From Metabacillus arenae (GTDB lineage Bacteria > Bacillota > Bacilli > Bacillales > Bacillaceae): a DNA stretch of 64,000 nt. The position numbers and the translations under genes were made by a program. Below, one piece after another: positions 1 to 10,128 of this stretch. The DNA is taken from contig NZ_JACXAI010000001.1 in the NCBI RefSeq assembly GCF_014773385.1, positions 1 to 64,000 of the forward strand, in the 5' to 3' direction. The notes below the pieces were generated by a model that was not told the origin of the DNA, searched no databases, and worked only from the letters and a program-made list of their open reading frames with translations. The stretch's first letter is position 1, and every line of letters starts with the position of its first letter.

Positions 1-106
1 CCTAATGTTTGTTGTGGTAACTAACATTATTGCCAGGAATTCGTTCGTGTTTTCCTATTTTTGTGCTATTTTCACAAAAAGTGATGATGAATCAAACTAT
101 TAATTA

Positions 107-125
107 ACAAACAAGCTTGGTTTGT
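107..125. promoter_or_regulatory. Possible operator (inverted repeat) upstream of the cupin gene
   Basis: A 19-base near-palindrome has arms ACAAAC and GTTTGT around a CAAGCTTG centre. It lies about 48 bases before the cupin start, and a TATTAT box that could serve as a -10 follows it. The position suits a regulator of the cupin/permease pair, but no regulator gene is in the window. This is inference from symmetry alone. Confidence 0.3.
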
Positions 126-172
126 AAAGAATTAAATATCTATTATCCTAATCATATGAAGGAGGAAAAATA

Positions 173-721
173 ATGGGTAATGCAGCAGCAGAATTTATTA
201 GTTACAAAGATTTTCTTCAAAAAAGTACAAAGCCAACCGTTCGACCTTGTATTTGGAAAGGAAAGGACATAATGAAACACTTAGATGAATCTTTGGCCGG
301 AGATTTTATGGGTGATGGCAGAGGGGCAGTATCGCTTATTAATAAAGATACTGGGGATTCTTATGGGGTTTCACCTAATATAAATGCACTAGTACAAGTA
401 TTAAAACCAGGGGAACATAATAACCCGCATAAACACAGTAATTTTGCTATCTTTTTTGTCTTTCAGGGCGAAGGTTACAGTGTCATTAATGGAGAGAAGA
501 TCGAATGGGAAAAAGGAGATGTGTTTTTCTCCCCTGCTTGGCTAGAACACGAACATTGTAATACGTCTGATCATAAAAATGCTATTCTATATACGATTCA
601 AGACGTTCCTACTCTTTCTGGTATAGGCGCATGGTTTTTAGAGGAACCTGTTGGGACAAAGCCACAACATGTTGTGGAGGAAGAGGTAAGCGATAAGAAT
701 AGTATTTTGCCAGAAAAGTAG
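173..721 (+). CDS. Cupin-domain protein, possibly a gentisate-dioxygenase-like enzyme
   Basis: 182 residues with one cupin barrel. The metal-binding motif is visible as PGEHNNPHKHSN around residues 78-90, with the second cupin motif (GDVFFSPAWLEHEHCN) around 116-130. Together these give the usual histidines and glutamate for a bound metal. Cupins of this type include ring-cleaving dioxygenases and sugar or acid isomerases; the substrate cannot be read from the sequence. A strong AAGGAGG ribosome site sits 8 bases before the ATG. A lactate-permease-type transporter follows 170 bases downstream on the same strand, which suggests uptake and conversion of one organic acid. Confidence 0.7.
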   Translation: MGNAAAEFISYKDFLQKSTKPTVRPCIWKGKDIMKHLDESLAGDFMGDGRGAVSLINKDTGDSYGVSPNINALVQVLKPGEHNNPHKHSNFAIFFVFQGEGYSVINGEKIEWEKGDVFFSPAWLEHEHCNTSDHKNAILYTIQDVPTLSGIGAWFLEEPVGTKPQHVVEEEVSDKNSILPEK

Positions 722-774
722 TTTTTTACTTTATAGTAAGGTTTTATGAACGCAAAACTAGAAAATTCTATCTT

Positions 775-815
775 AGAGGAAGAAGTTTGATGATATCATC
801 CTTCTTCTCTTTTTA
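775..815 (+). terminator. Terminator-like hairpin after the cupin gene
   Basis: Arms AGAGGAAGAAG and CTTCTTCTCT pair with one bulge around an inner GATGATATCATC palindrome, followed by five Ts. It would separate or attenuate transcription between the cupin gene and the permease. Confidence 0.55.
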
Positions 816-891
816 AGTATATTTTTCAGAATATTCTTTTTATTGAAAGGCGATGAAATTTTAAAGATAAATAGAAAGTAGAGGTGTAATA

Positions 892-2676
892 ATGAGTCAA
901 TCACTTCTTATTTTACTAGCATTGTTACCTATTTTCATTATATTTTTATTTCTCGTAGTATTACGTTGGTCTGCCAAAAGAACAATGCTTTTAGCTTATA
1001 TAATGGTATTAATTTTAGCTCTATTTGTATGGAAGATATCCATTAGCCAAGTCGCCGCCTCTAGTGTGAATGGACTTATAACCGTTTTCAATATACTTTA
1101 TATTGTTTTTGGTGCCGTTCTTCTACTTCATACAATTAGGGAAAGTGGTGGATTAGGGCTTATTCGGGAGAGCGTTTCCACGATTACCAAAGACCGGCGT
1201 ATCCAAGTAATAATAATTTTATGGATATTTGGTGCCTTTCTGGAAGGCGCAGCTGGTTTCGGATCAACCGGCGCAGTAATAGGACCACTACTGATGGGTC
1301 TTGGCTTCCCTGCCATGGCTGCAGCAATGGTTTGTATGATATTTCAAAGTTCTGCTGTATCCTTTGGTGCTGTCGGGACCCCTATATTAATTGGAGTGAG
1401 TACAGGATTAGGGGATGGCGCCATTGATAAAGTAAATGCCACAATTGGTGGATTATCATGGGATCAATACATTCACAGTATAGGTATAAAAGTAGCGCTT
1501 ATTCACGGGATGGTAGGAGTATTTATACCTTTGTTCATGGTTGTGTTGTTATGTCGTTTCTTTGGCAAAAATAAGTCCTTTAAAGAAGGGCTTGGTGCAT
1601 GGAAATTCGCTCTATTTGGGGGAGTTTGCCTAGCAGTACCTTACGTTTTAACAGCTATTTTCTTAGGACCAGAATTCCCATCGATTTTTGGTGGTTTAAT
1701 TGGTGTAATACCAGCCGTAATCGCTGCAAAAAAAGGATGGTTTATGCCTAAGGATACGGTATGGGACTTCCAAGGAAAATCAAAATGGGATGAAAAATGG
1801 ACAGGTTTGATAGAGATACAAGAAGAGGAAAAGACTGCACCATTTTCACTATTTAGAGCGTGGATACCTTATATTATTATGGCAATCGTGCTCTTTGTAA
1901 CTAGACTTGATTACCTTCCTTTTGCTTCTTGGTTAAAAATATTAACTGTTAAATTTAATAATCTGTTTGGCACAGATATCAGTTCATCTATTGATATCTT
2001 CTATTCACCAGGCACTGTTTTTATAGTGGTATCGATATTAACGTATTGGATCCACGGTATGCGACTACAATCCTATCAAAAGGCAATAAAGTCATCGTCT
2101 GACATCATAATTGGGGCAGGAGCAGCTTTAATATTCGCAGTGCCGATGGTCCAGGTTTTTCTTCATAGTGATGGAGGGGCTGCAGAGTTTGCTAGTATAC
2201 CCTCTGTTTTAGCCGATGGTTTTTCTGTTATTTCTGGAGGTGAATGGGCTTTTGTTGCACCTTTAATCGGGGCTATGGGGGCCTTCTTTGCTGGTAGTAA
2301 TACTTTTAGTAACATGATGTTTAGCTTTTTCCAATTTGAAGTTGCTGAAAATGTTGGTATTAATTCATCTTGGGTAATAGCACTTCAATCCGTGGGAGCA
2401 GCTGCCGGTAATATAATTTGTGTGCATAATGTTGTAATGGCTTCAGCAGCAGTTGGACTTATCGGTAGGGAAGGAGAAGTATTAAGAAAGGTTCTCCTTC
2501 CAGCAGCCTATTATATTTTATTTACTGGAACTGTTGGATACATCATTTTAAATGGATTCGGTTTTAATCTTGGTACAATTATTGGAGTAGCTATTATTGG
2601 TACCATTGTAACTTTTATTGTTAAGAACCGGTCTTATCATCAAAAGCAACATAAATCAAATAACATAAACATGTGA
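892..2676 (+). CDS. L-lactate permease family (LctP/LldP) transporter
   Basis: A 594-residue polytopic membrane protein with about a dozen or more hydrophobic segments. The family signature GAFLEGAAGFGSTGAV is present around residues 114-129, followed by VSFGAVGTPILIGV. Members carry L-lactate, D-lactate or glycolate into the cell with protons. The length is somewhat above the usual 530-560 because of a charged loop around residues 280-320. The start is supported by an AGAGGTG ribosome site. No lactate dehydrogenase gene lies next to it. The neighbour is a cupin enzyme, so the natural substrate may be a different 2-hydroxy acid or an aromatic acid. Confidence 0.85.
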   Translation: MSQSLLILLALLPIFIIFLFLVVLRWSAKRTMLLAYIMVLILALFVWKISISQVAASSVNGLITVFNILYIVFGAVLLLHTIRESGGLGLIRESVSTITKDRRIQVIIILWIFGAFLEGAAGFGSTGAVIGPLLMGLGFPAMAAAMVCMIFQSSAVSFGAVGTPILIGVSTGLGDGAIDKVNATIGGLSWDQYIHSIGIKVALIHGMVGVFIPLFMVVLLCRFFGKNKSFKEGLGAWKFALFGGVCLAVPYVLTAIFLGPEFPSIFGGLIGVIPAVIAAKKGWFMPKDTVWDFQGKSKWDEKWTGLIEIQEEEKTAPFSLFRAWIPYIIMAIVLFVTRLDYLPFASWLKILTVKFNNLFGTDISSSIDIFYSPGTVFIVVSILTYWIHGMRLQSYQKAIKSSSDIIIGAGAALIFAVPMVQVFLHSDGGAAEFASIPSVLADGFSVISGGEWAFVAPLIGAMGAFFAGSNTFSNMMFSFFQFEVAENVGINSSWVIALQSVGAAAGNIICVHNVVMASAAVGLIGREGEVLRKVLLPAAYYILFTGTVGYIILNGFGFNLGTIIGVAIIGTIVTFIVKNRSYHQKQHKSNNINM

Positions 2677-2899
2677 AATACTCCCCTCTAGGAGGATAAT
2701 GGTCGTTTCGGTTGGGGAACTCTTCTTTTCATTCATGCAAGTTTAGCACAAGGAAAAAACAGGTCGGATTTAGATTGGTTTTTGCATTCATGGTTTTTTG
2801 GATCAATAAAACATGTACAGGATGTGGGAGTAAGCTCCCTGGTCAGAATTTGAAAGCTGATGATCCATACTCCATACAAGGGGTATCTCCAATTCCTCT

Positions 2900-3127
2900 A
2901 TGATTAGAATACAAGCATTTATTAACATTGGTGGAGCTACTGGAATGTTGCCTATTACCGGGGTTACGTTACCATTTGTAAGCTATGGCGGATCTTCTTT
3001 ATTGTTGCTAATGATTTCGGTAGTAATACTTGTTAATATTTCGATGTTAATCAGGTTAAACGAGAATTCGACAAAAGCACCTGATAAAGGAGCCCCCGGC
3101 ATAGCCAGGGGTTTTCTAAATCATTAA
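2900..3127 (+). pseudogene. C-terminal fragment of an FtsW/RodA/SpoVE-type gene
   Basis: Codons from 2900 encode [20 protein letters not shown] followed by [14 protein letters not shown]. This is the highly conserved end of the SEDS glycosyltransferases (FtsW, SpoVE, RodA) that polymerise peptidoglycan. Only the last 60 or so residues of a roughly 370-400-residue protein remain, with no matching frame upstream. A second open stretch at 2712-2903 encodes an unrecognised CTGC-containing peptide. The relic ends in a hairpin at about 3092-3115 (CCCC-GGC / GCC-GGGG, then TTTTC) that may be its old terminator. A non-functional leftover between lctP and aroA is the best reading. Confidence 0.75.
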
Positions 3128-3159
3128 AAAAACCTGCCAACTCCTAAGGAGACGGCAGG
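3125..3159 (-). terminator. Terminator of the aro/trp supraoperon
   Basis: On the minus strand CCTGCC...GGCAGG pairs, with an inner CTCC/GGAG pair, and is followed by seven Ts. It lies directly after the aroA stop. Confidence 0.85.
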
Positions 3160-3166
3160 TACCTTT

Positions 3167-4447
3167 TTATTCTGATAAATTCCGAAGATGTTCAAAAAAT
3201 GAAGGATAAGAAACATTGATTGCCTCATTTCCTTCAAGCTGGATTGGTTCCTCGCAAATTGTCGAGGCAACTGCAAGCATCATGCCAATTCGATGATCAC
3301 CATGACTTGAAACTATTGCCCCTCCTTTAAGGGCGGTTTTTCCACGAATGATCATTCCGTCATCTGTTGCTTCGATGTCAGCACCAAGCTTAGATAATTC
3401 AGAGACAACAGTATCGATTCTGTTCGTTTCTTTTACTTTTAATTCACTTGCATCTTTAATAACCGTCGTGCCTTCCGCTTGTGTAGCCAGCAAAGCAATA
3501 ATTGGAATTTCATCAATTAATCGCGGAATTAGATCACCTGATATTTCCGTTGCTTTCAAATTAGAAGTTCGAACTATAAAATCAGCCATCGGTTCGGCTT
3601 GATCTGTCACCGAATTTGCTTGGGTAACTGATGCGCCCATGTTTAACAGGACATCGAGAATCCCTGTTCTTGTTTGATTAGTCCCGACTCTATTTAACCG
3701 AATTTCACTTCTTGGATTAATGGCACCGGCAGCTAGGAAAAAGGCAGCAGATGAAATATCGCCGGGTACAAAGATAGATGCAGCTGTTAATTCTTGGCCG
3801 CCTTTTATTTTTACTGTCAAACCATCAACCTCAAGGTTTACACCAAACGCTTTCAGCATGTTCTCGGTATGATCCCTTGATTTATGGGGTTCCCTAACAG
3901 TTGTCTCACCTTGAGCTTGCAATCCAGCCAAAAGAATGGCAGATTTCACTTGTGCGCTGGCAACTGGAGAAATGTAATTAATTCCTTTCAGGTCCCCGCC
4001 GCGAATGGATATCGGTGTATAATTGCCGTATTCACGTCCATCAATTTTAGCCCCCATTTGCTTAAGGGGATTTGTAACTCTAGACATCGGGCGCTTGGCT
4101 ATAGACTCATCCCCGATTAAACACGAATGAAAGGGCAGTCCAGCTAGAACCCCTAATATTAGTCTCGTAGTTGTCCCTGAATTACCTACATCCAAGAGAC
4201 TTGCAGGCTCTTTTAATTGACCCATTCCCTTTCCAACCACTGAAACATCTGTTCCTGATTGACTGATGCTCACACCCATTTTACGAAAGCAGCTGATTGT
4301 ACTCAAACAGTCAGCACCCGGCAGAAAGTTTTCTATTTTTGTAACTCCATTTGCCATAGAACCAAACATCACAGCTCGGTGAGAAATGGATTTATCACCG
4401 GGAATTTGGATTTCTCCGTTTAACTTGTTTACTCTCTCTAATTTCAT
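3167..4447 (-). CDS. aroA: 3-phosphoshikimate 1-carboxyvinyltransferase (EPSP synthase)
   Basis: Joins phosphoenolpyruvate to shikimate 3-phosphate, the sixth shikimate-pathway step (called aroE in B. subtilis). 426 residues, normal length. Visible are the substrate-binding [11 protein letters not shown] near residue 18, [11 protein letters not shown] around 85-95 and [15 protein letters not shown] around 120. The ATG is preceded by GAGGTG. It is the last gene of the supraoperon, 9 bases after tyrA, as in B. subtilis, and is followed by a strong terminator. Intact. Confidence 0.97.
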   Translation of the reverse strand: MKLERVNKLNGEIQIPGDKSISHRAVMFGSMANGVTKIENFLPGADCLSTISCFRKMGVSISQSGTDVSVVGKGMGQLKEPASLLDVGNSGTTTRLILGVLAGLPFHSCLIGDESIAKRPMSRVTNPLKQMGAKIDGREYGNYTPISIRGGDLKGINYISPVASAQVKSAILLAGLQAQGETTVREPHKSRDHTENMLKAFGVNLEVDGLTVKIKGGQELTAASIFVPGDISSAAFFLAAGAINPRSEIRLNRVGTNQTRTGILDVLLNMGASVTQANSVTDQAEPMADFIVRTSNLKATEISGDLIPRLIDEIPIIALLATQAEGTTVIKDASELKVKETNRIDTVVSELSKLGADIEATDDGMIIRGKTALKGGAIVSSHGDHRIGMMLAVASTICEEPIQLEGNEAINVSYPSFFEHLRNLSE

Positions 4448-4456
4448 TTCAACACC

Positions 4457-5563
4457 TCAATCGCCAAAGAATGTGTCATAATCAGAATATTTTTCAATAC
4501 AAGCTTTTGCTTCCTTCCGATCTTCTTCATTTTGAAAGCTGACCCTTAAAACTCCGTATATTTCTTCCCTGGTTTCGATAATTCGGATATTGGTAATACT
4601 TATTTGTTCTTTTGCTAAATAACCAGTGATCTCAGAAATAACCCCGGGATAATCAGGGACATCTATGTATAAATCATAAAAGGCGGGAATGGCCCCTTTT
4701 TGTCGCTGCGGTAGACCATCTCTATACGTTTTCGCATGAATGAAATAGTCGTGCAGCTTTTCCGCTTCCTCTGCTTCTACTAAAGCACGAATCGTATCCA
4801 TTTCATGTTGCCAATCATTGAACAAATGGAGCAATTCCTCTTTATTATGTAACAAAATGTCTCTCCACATTGTCGGAGAACTCGAAGCTATCCTCGTAAT
4901 ATCTCTAAATCCGCCTGCTGCCATTCTTTTTATCATTGGATATTCATGATTAAATCTTTCAGCTTGGTGAACAAGACTTGCAGCAATTACGTGAGGGAAA
5001 TGACTAATTACCCCTGTAATTGAATCATGCTCATCTGGCGCCATTTCAATTAGATTTGCCTTGGTCCCTTTTAAAAGCTTTTTTAACTCATCAATAGCAG
5101 CAGGGTCTGTATTATTTGAAGGAGTCAGGACATAAAAGGCATTTTCAAACAAATGGGGTTTTGCGGCTGTTATTCCTGATTTATGTGAGCCTGCCATCGG
5201 ATGACCTCCGATAAATATCTTATCGGTTCCAAACTTATCAGCAGCATGCTCTACTATTTTTTGCTTCGTACTGCCAACATCCGTGACAATCACTTTTTGC
5301 TTTAATTCCATTTTGCTAAGATAATCTATTAAGGATAACGTTTGAACAACAGGTGTTGCTAAAATAATAAAGTCCGCAGCACTTGCTCCCATTTCAATCG
5401 TCTCGACTTTGTCGTCAATTACAGTTAAAAGCTTCGCGATATCTGCTTGCTCCTCATCTATATCAATCCCTAATATTTTGCAGTCAGGATATTCTTTTTT
5501 GATTGCAAGAGCGATGGATCCGCCGATAAGTCCTAAGCCAACCAAAAAAACTGTTTTATGCAT
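4457..5563 (-). CDS. tyrA: Prephenate dehydrogenase
   Basis: Oxidises prephenate to 4-hydroxyphenylpyruvate with NAD for tyrosine synthesis. The N-terminus carries the NAD-binding GLGLIGGSIAL. The middle contains the family's GGHPMAGSHKSG and VISHFPHVIA. The last 75 residues form an ACT domain (IDVPDYPGVISEITGYLAKE), the usual site of feedback control. The frame is open to a GTG at 5602, but that start lies inside a hairpin with hisC. The paired ATGATG at 5566/5563 sits just behind AAAAGGTG, and the second ATG gives the better spacing. Confidence 0.95.
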   Translation of the reverse strand: MHKTVFLVGLGLIGGSIALAIKKEYPDCKILGIDIDEEQADIAKLLTVIDDKVETIEMGASAADFIILATPVVQTLSLIDYLSKMELKQKVIVTDVGSTKQKIVEHAADKFGTDKIFIGGHPMAGSHKSGITAAKPHLFENAFYVLTPSNNTDPAAIDELKKLLKGTKANLIEMAPDEHDSITGVISHFPHVIAASLVHQAERFNHEYPMIKRMAAGGFRDITRIASSSPTMWRDILLHNKEELLHLFNDWQHEMDTIRALVEAEEAEKLHDYFIHAKTYRDGLPQRQKGAIPAFYDLYIDVPDYPGVISEITGYLAKEQISITNIRIIETREEIYGVLRVSFQNEEDRKEAKACIEKYSDYDTFFGD

Positions 5564-5575
5564 CATATCACCTTT

Positions 5576-5607
5576 TCCAAAAAGAAGAGGTGATTTTCTC
5601 ACCTCTT
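5576..5607 (-). terminator. Terminator-like hairpin between hisC and tyrA
   Basis: A perfect 9-bp stem (AAGAGGTGA / TCACCTCTT) with a 5-base loop lies at 5585-5607 and is followed on the minus strand by CTTTTTGG. It starts in the hisC stop codon and ends about 20 bases before tyrA. It looks like a weak internal terminator or an mRNA processing/stability element that would lower tyrA-aroA relative to trp-hisC. Confidence 0.55.
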
Positions 5608-6685
5608 ACACTATCGTTTTTAAAATTTCTATGATTTCTTCATTTTCCTGATGAGACCCGACAGTTATTCGGAGTGACGTTGGAAAGCCAAGTGCCTTTC
5701 CTGATCGGACAATATAACCGTGTTTTAAAAGTCCTTCAAATAACACATCAGCATCTTTTTTGAAATCAATCAATATAAAATTTCCTTCTGAAGGGTAATA
5801 GGTAAGGCCTGCTTGATCACAAAATTGATAATACTGCTGTAAGCCTTCTTTATTCTTAATTGAACATTCCTGTACAAAAGCTTGATCTTGAAGTGCTGCA
5901 ATGGCTGCTGCTTGGGCAAGACGATTGGTATTAAACGGCTCACGGGCTGGTTCAATTTGTTTGATTAACTTCTTATTTGCAATTCCAAACCCAATTCGTA
6001 AAGCTGCTAATCCATAAGCCTTAGAAAATGTCCGTAAAATCATTAAATTAGGATAGTCATTAAGCAGCCTGATTGTATCAGGATAGTCAGAAGCTGTGAC
6101 ATATTCATAATAAGCTTCATCTAAAACGATTAAAACATGCTCCGGCACTTTTTTCAGAAAAGATAATAATCTGTTTTCGTTAACATAAGTCCCTGTAGGA
6201 TTATTAGGACTGCAAACCCATATAACCCGAGTATGTTCATCAATGGCTTGCAGCATTTTTTCTAAGTCATGATGACCGTCCACCAAGGCAATTTCACGAA
6301 TTTCAGCTTTTTCAATAACCGCATTATGCCGATATTGAGGAAAGGTTGGAGTCGCCATTACTGTATTCGTTTGTTCATTTAAAAATGCCCGGCAGATGAT
6401 CTGAACAACTTCATCAGAACCGTTTCCAAAAATAAGCTGTTCCTCATCTACTTGAAGATGTTTTGCTGTGTGCTCCCTTAATGAAGCACTATACCCGTCA
6501 GGATAGATGGCTAATTCTTTTATTGCCTCTGCCAAAGCTACTTGAACCTCAATTGAGCTTCCGTAAGGATTCTCATTTGAAGCTAGCTTTACCACTTTTG
6601 TTAATCCGTACTCTTTTTTTACTTCTTCAATTGGTTTACCTGGTTGATAAGGCTTCAAATCTAATAGCTGTTTTTTAATCTGCAA
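5606..6685 (-). CDS. hisC: Histidinol-phosphate aminotransferase
   Basis: A PLP-dependent class I/II aminotransferase acting in histidine synthesis. In Bacillus it also transaminates aromatic precursors, which explains its place in the aro/trp cluster. Seen: SNENPYGSS near residue 40, [10 protein letters not shown] in the middle and the PLP-lysine region [14 protein letters not shown]. An upstream ATG at 6700 is open in frame. The TTG at 6685 is preferred because GAGGTGG lies 6 bases before it and the resulting N-terminus matches the known family start. About 359 residues, intact. Confidence 0.95.
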   Translation of the reverse strand: MQIKKQLLDLKPYQPGKPIEEVKKEYGLTKVVKLASNENPYGSSIEVQVALAEAIKELAIYPDGYSASLREHTAKHLQVDEEQLIFGNGSDEVVQIICRAFLNEQTNTVMATPTFPQYRHNAVIEKAEIREIALVDGHHDLEKMLQAIDEHTRVIWVCSPNNPTGTYVNENRLLSFLKKVPEHVLIVLDEAYYEYVTASDYPDTIRLLNDYPNLMILRTFSKAYGLAALRIGFGIANKKLIKQIEPAREPFNTNRLAQAAAIAALQDQAFVQECSIKNKEGLQQYYQFCDQAGLTYYPSEGNFILIDFKKDADVLFEGLLKHGYIVRSGKALGFPTSLRITVGSHQENEEIIEILKTIV

Positions 6686-6741
6686 CTCGTTCCACCTCAT
6701 TCTCTATATACTCCCTGCAAGTATTTGTTACCAAAACTAGT

Positions 6742-7539
6742 TTAGATAACAAATGATTTTGCAAATTGAGAGAACTCTATGATCGCTTCTTTCTCCGTCT
6801 GGTGATTAAGAAGTTTTTCTTCCAGCTTTTCAATTTCATTAACTAAGGCACTGCCAACGACAACCCCATCACATATTTGATTCATTCGTTTAACATGGTC
6901 GGAATGAGAGATTCCAAACCCAACCGCAACAGGGACTTTTGCATGTTCTTTAACCTTCATTAGAAATTCTTCTATGGCTGGATCAAAATCATTTCTTACT
7001 CCAGTCACGCCTAACGATGAAACACAATATATGAATCCTTTAGCATTAGTTGATATTTTACTTATCCGCTCTACTGATGTCGGTGCCACCATTGAAATAT
7101 AAGTAACGTTATGATCCTCACATTGGGATCTGAGCTGATCACTTTCCTCAAATGGAAGATCTGGAACAATGAGACCATCAATCTGATTTTGTTCCGTTAA
7201 AGCGAAAAAGCGTTCCTTCCCTAATTGTAACACAGGATTATAATACGTAAAGAGAATAATTGGAATTGTTACTCCTTTTTCTTTTAACTCTCCGGCTAAA
7301 TTCATAACCTTCTCAATGTTCATGTCATTTTTTAAAGCACGCTTCGTTGCTTTTTGAATGACAGGACCATCGGCAAGAGGATCTGAATATGGAACACCGA
7401 GCTCAATAGCTGATGCGCCTATCTTCTGGAGGGATAGGGCTAATTGAATTGTCGCATTGGGAGTGGGATCTCCAGCAGTAATAAAAGGAATAAACAACTT
7501 TTTATTTTGCTGCAACTGGTTCTTTATCTGTTGTTCCAT
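6742..7539 (-). CDS. trpA: Tryptophan synthase alpha chain
   Basis: Cleaves indole-3-glycerol phosphate to indole, which passes to TrpB. 265 residues in a TIM barrel. The catalytic glutamate lies in [18 protein letters not shown], which also contains the catalytic aspartate, and the phosphate loop VGFGIS is near residue 210. An upstream start at 7560 is in frame. The ATG at 7539 has GGAG nine bases ahead and gives the normal N-terminus. The gene overlaps the end of trpB by 38 bases, which suggests translational coupling of the two subunits. Confidence 0.96.
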   Translation of the reverse strand: MEQQIKNQLQQNKKLFIPFITAGDPTPNATIQLALSLQKIGASAIELGVPYSDPLADGPVIQKATKRALKNDMNIEKVMNLAGELKEKGVTIPIILFTYYNPVLQLGKERFFALTEQNQIDGLIVPDLPFEESDQLRSQCEDHNVTYISMVAPTSVERISKISTNAKGFIYCVSSLGVTGVRNDFDPAIEEFLMKVKEHAKVPVAVGFGISHSDHVKRMNQICDGVVVGSALVNEIEKLEEKLLNHQTEKEAIIEFSQFAKSFVI

Positions 7540-8734
7540 CAAGTTCCACTCCTTCATCAAATGTTTTCATTAGTGTATGCACATCTTTATCTCCTCTTCC
7601 TGACAGGCAAATTAAGATGCTTTCATCAGAATTCATTGTTTTCGCCGCTTCAAAAGCTTTCGCTAAAGCATGTGCTGACTCAATAGCAGGCAAAATCCCT
7701 TCCTGCCTAGCTAATAACTCAAGAGCCTCTAAAGCTTGATCGTCTGTTGCACTTACATACTTCACTCTGTTTGAAAACGCAAGATGAGCATGTTCCGGAC
7801 CTACACCAGGGTAATCCAGTCCTGCTGAAATAGAATAAGGTTCGATGATTTGTCCGTATTCATCTTGAATAAGATAAGTTAGAGACCCGTGAATAACTCC
7901 AACTGTACCTTTGGTGATCGTAGCAGCATGCAATGGCGTATCAATTCCTTTTCCTGCTGCTTCAACCCCAACTAAATTCACATCCTCTTCTATGAATGCA
8001 GCAAACATCCCTATGGCATTACTTCCCCCTCCAACACAAGCGTAAATCTTTTCAGGTAATTTTCCTTCTAAAGAAAGAAACTGCTTTTTTGCCTCATCCC
8101 CTATGATTCTTTGGAACTCCCTAACAATATATGGATAAGGATGAGGGCCAACTACAGAGCCTATCATATAAAAGTGATCCTCACAATGTTGAACCCAGTA
8201 ACGAATCGCCTCATTTGTAGCATCTTTTAATGTTTTATTTCCGCTGTAAACAGGGACAACTTCTGCTCCAAGCAATTTCATTCGAAACACGTTTAATTGC
8301 TGTCTCTGAACATCTTCATCTCCCATAAACACTTTACATTCAAGACCAAACTTTGCCGCAACAGTTGCAGCCGCCACTCCATGCTGGCCGGCTCCTGTTT
8401 CTGCAATAATCTTTTTCTTACCCATTTTTTTCGCAAGTAATGCCTGGCCAATCGCATTGTTTATTTTGTGAGCACCTGTATGATTTAAATCTTCCCGTTT
8501 CAAATAAATTTTGGCTCCGCCAAGCTTTTTTGTTAGGTTATCAGCAAATGTAAGCGCAGTAGGCCTGCCCGAATAATCCTTTAACAGTGACTTATATTCT
8601 TCCTGAAAGCTTGGATCATTTATACAATTATGAAAGGCCTCTTCAATCTCGGCTAAAGGCTGCATTAATGTTTCGGGTACAAATTTGCCTCCAAATTCAC
8701 CAAAACGCCCTTTCTCGTCAGGAAATTGATACAT
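7502..8734 (-). CDS. trpB: Tryptophan synthase beta chain
   Basis: A PLP enzyme joining indole and serine to make tryptophan. 410 residues. The PLP lysine is in [17 protein letters not shown] near residue 90, and the phosphate-binding loop is [10 protein letters not shown] near residue 235. The C-terminal tail ([11 protein letters not shown]) is slightly long. It overlaps trpF by 17 bases upstream and trpA by 38 bases downstream, a tightly coupled arrangement. Intact. Confidence 0.97.
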   Translation of the reverse strand: MYQFPDEKGRFGEFGGKFVPETLMQPLAEIEEAFHNCINDPSFQEEYKSLLKDYSGRPTALTFADNLTKKLGGAKIYLKREDLNHTGAHKINNAIGQALLAKKMGKKKIIAETGAGQHGVAAATVAAKFGLECKVFMGDEDVQRQQLNVFRMKLLGAEVVPVYSGNKTLKDATNEAIRYWVQHCEDHFYMIGSVVGPHPYPYIVREFQRIIGDEAKKQFLSLEGKLPEKIYACVGGGSNAIGMFAAFIEEDVNLVGVEAAGKGIDTPLHAATITKGTVGVIHGSLTYLIQDEYGQIIEPYSISAGLDYPGVGPEHAHLAFSNRVKYVSATDDQALEALELLARQEGILPAIESAHALAKAFEAAKTMNSDESILICLSGRGDKDVHTLMKTFDEGVELDGTTDKEPVAAK

Positions 8735-9371
8735 GCTTGTTCATCCTCTCTATTAATAATTGCAGCTTTGCAGAATCTTTCTTTTCATTTTGTTCAATTC
8801 CACTAGATAAATCAACTCCAGCTGGATGTAAGTCTAAGAGATTTGATACATTATCTGCATCGATTCCTCCTGCAATAAAACAAATTTTATTTAATTTTTG
8901 AGCCATTTTCTTATAGGAAGGAACACTCATCCAGTCGAATGTCTCTCCCGTCCCCCCCCACTCTCCTTTAATAAGAGTGTCAATTATATATCCATCAACA
9001 AAAGGCGCATATGCTGACATTTTGCTTACTGTATCAGCTTGATGATGGAGTGCCTTCCAAAAACAGGAATCAAAAGCAGCTGTTAATTCTTCCACTCTCT
9101 CAATGCTCTCATTTCCGTGAAGCTGAATCACGTCAAGAGGGACAGCATTTAAAACCTCAGCTATTTCTTCATTTGTTGGATTTACAAAAACTCCGACAAT
9201 TTTTTGTGAAAAAGGAATGTGTCGACCGATCCATTCTTTTACTTCTTGAGGCTGTACCTGCCGTTTACCCTTAGCAAATATAAAGCCTAAATAATCGGCA
9301 GGAGATTGACTTGTTAGCAAAAAATCCTCGTATGACCTGTTTCCACACAGCTTAAGAAGTGGTTTTTGCAT
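8718..9371 (-). CDS. trpF: Phosphoribosylanthranilate isomerase
   Basis: Converts N-(5-phosphoribosyl)anthranilate to its carboxyphenylamino-deoxyribulose form. A TIM barrel of about 217 residues. The catalytic cysteine is in LKLCGNRS at the start, followed by [13 protein letters not shown]. The catalytic aspartate region is VDGYIIDT, and the phosphate loop is AGGIDADNV. An open extension to 9404 is rejected because GGGGAGA precedes the ATG at 9371. It starts inside trpC, overlapping by 20 bases. Confidence 0.95.
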   Translation of the reverse strand: MQKPLLKLCGNRSYEDFLLTSQSPADYLGFIFAKGKRQVQPQEVKEWIGRHIPFSQKIVGVFVNPTNEEIAEVLNAVPLDVIQLHGNESIERVEELTAAFDSCFWKALHHQADTVSKMSAYAPFVDGYIIDTLIKGEWGGTGETFDWMSVPSYKKMAQKLNKICFIAGGIDADNVSNLLDLHPAGVDLSSGIEQNEKKDSAKLQLLIERMNKHVSIS

Positions 9372-10128
9372 GACTTGTCTCCCCAAATAGTTCGTAGATG
9401 GCATTCTCCTGACTTTCTTTTCTCATTAGAGATTCTCCAACCAGTATTGCTTCTGCACCATCCTTCTTTACAACCTGCAAATCATCATAGGTATGAATTC
9501 CACTTTCGCTCACGACGATGGATTCGTTTGGAATAATTTCAACACAATGCTGTAATTGCCTTATATCTGTTTTAAAAGTGGTTAAATCCCGGTTATTTAC
9601 ACCAATTATTTTAGGGGTAAATAAAGCAAGCAGATTGGATAACGTTTCGTAAGAATGAACTTCAACCAAAACGTCCATCCCTTTTTCATACGCTGAAAGA
9701 TATAACTCATATAATTTTGAAGGTTCAAGAGCTTCTCCAATTAACAGAATAGCGTCTGCTCCTATTTTTTTCGACTCCAGGACTTGAATATCTTCAATGA
9801 TAAAATCTTTTCTTAGGACAGGTATTTGAACAGCCTTTTTTACCTTTGTCAAATAATCTCTGTTCCCTTGAAAAAAACGTTCATCCGTTAAAACGGAAAG
9901 GCAATCTGCCAATCCCTTTTCATATTCTTTTGCAATTTGGACCGGTTGAAAATTTTCTTTTATTAACCCTTTTGAAGGGGATGCTTTTTTCACTTCAGCA
10001 ATTAGACCAACTTCTCTATTACTATTTTTTAACGCCTGAAAAAAAGATCGATTTTGAATATTTTCATCATTTGGCATTTTTATTTGCAGGATTTCCTCTT
10101 TTTTGTGCTTCAGGATTGTATTAAGCAT
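9352..10128 (-). CDS. trpC: Indole-3-glycerol phosphate synthase
   Basis: Closes the indole ring in tryptophan synthesis. About 258 residues. Key motifs are EVKKASPSKG (catalytic lysine), LRKDFII, IGVNNRDLTTF and SESGI. The frame is open to 10218, but the ATG at 10128 overlaps the trpD end by 8 bases, gives the usual N-terminus (MLNTILKHKKEEI) and suits coupled translation. Intact. Confidence 0.96.
   Translation of the reverse strand: MLNTILKHKKEEILQIKMPNDENIQNRSFFQALKNSNREVGLIAEVKKASPSKGLIKENFQPVQIAKEYEKGLADCLSVLTDERFFQGNRDYLTKVKKAVQIPVLRKDFIIEDIQVLESKKIGADAILLIGEALEPSKLYELYLSAYEKGMDVLVEVHSYETLSNLLALFTPKIIGVNNRDLTTFKTDIRQLQHCVEIIPNESIVVSESGIHTYDDLQVVKKDGAEAILVGESLMRKESQENAIYELFGETSHAKTTS

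Noticed and set aside
2712-2903. 63-codon plus-strand frame with CTGCGSKLPGQ
   Set aside because: Suggestive of a zinc-binding fragment but no family recognised and no ribosome site in frame; kept only as part of the relic region.
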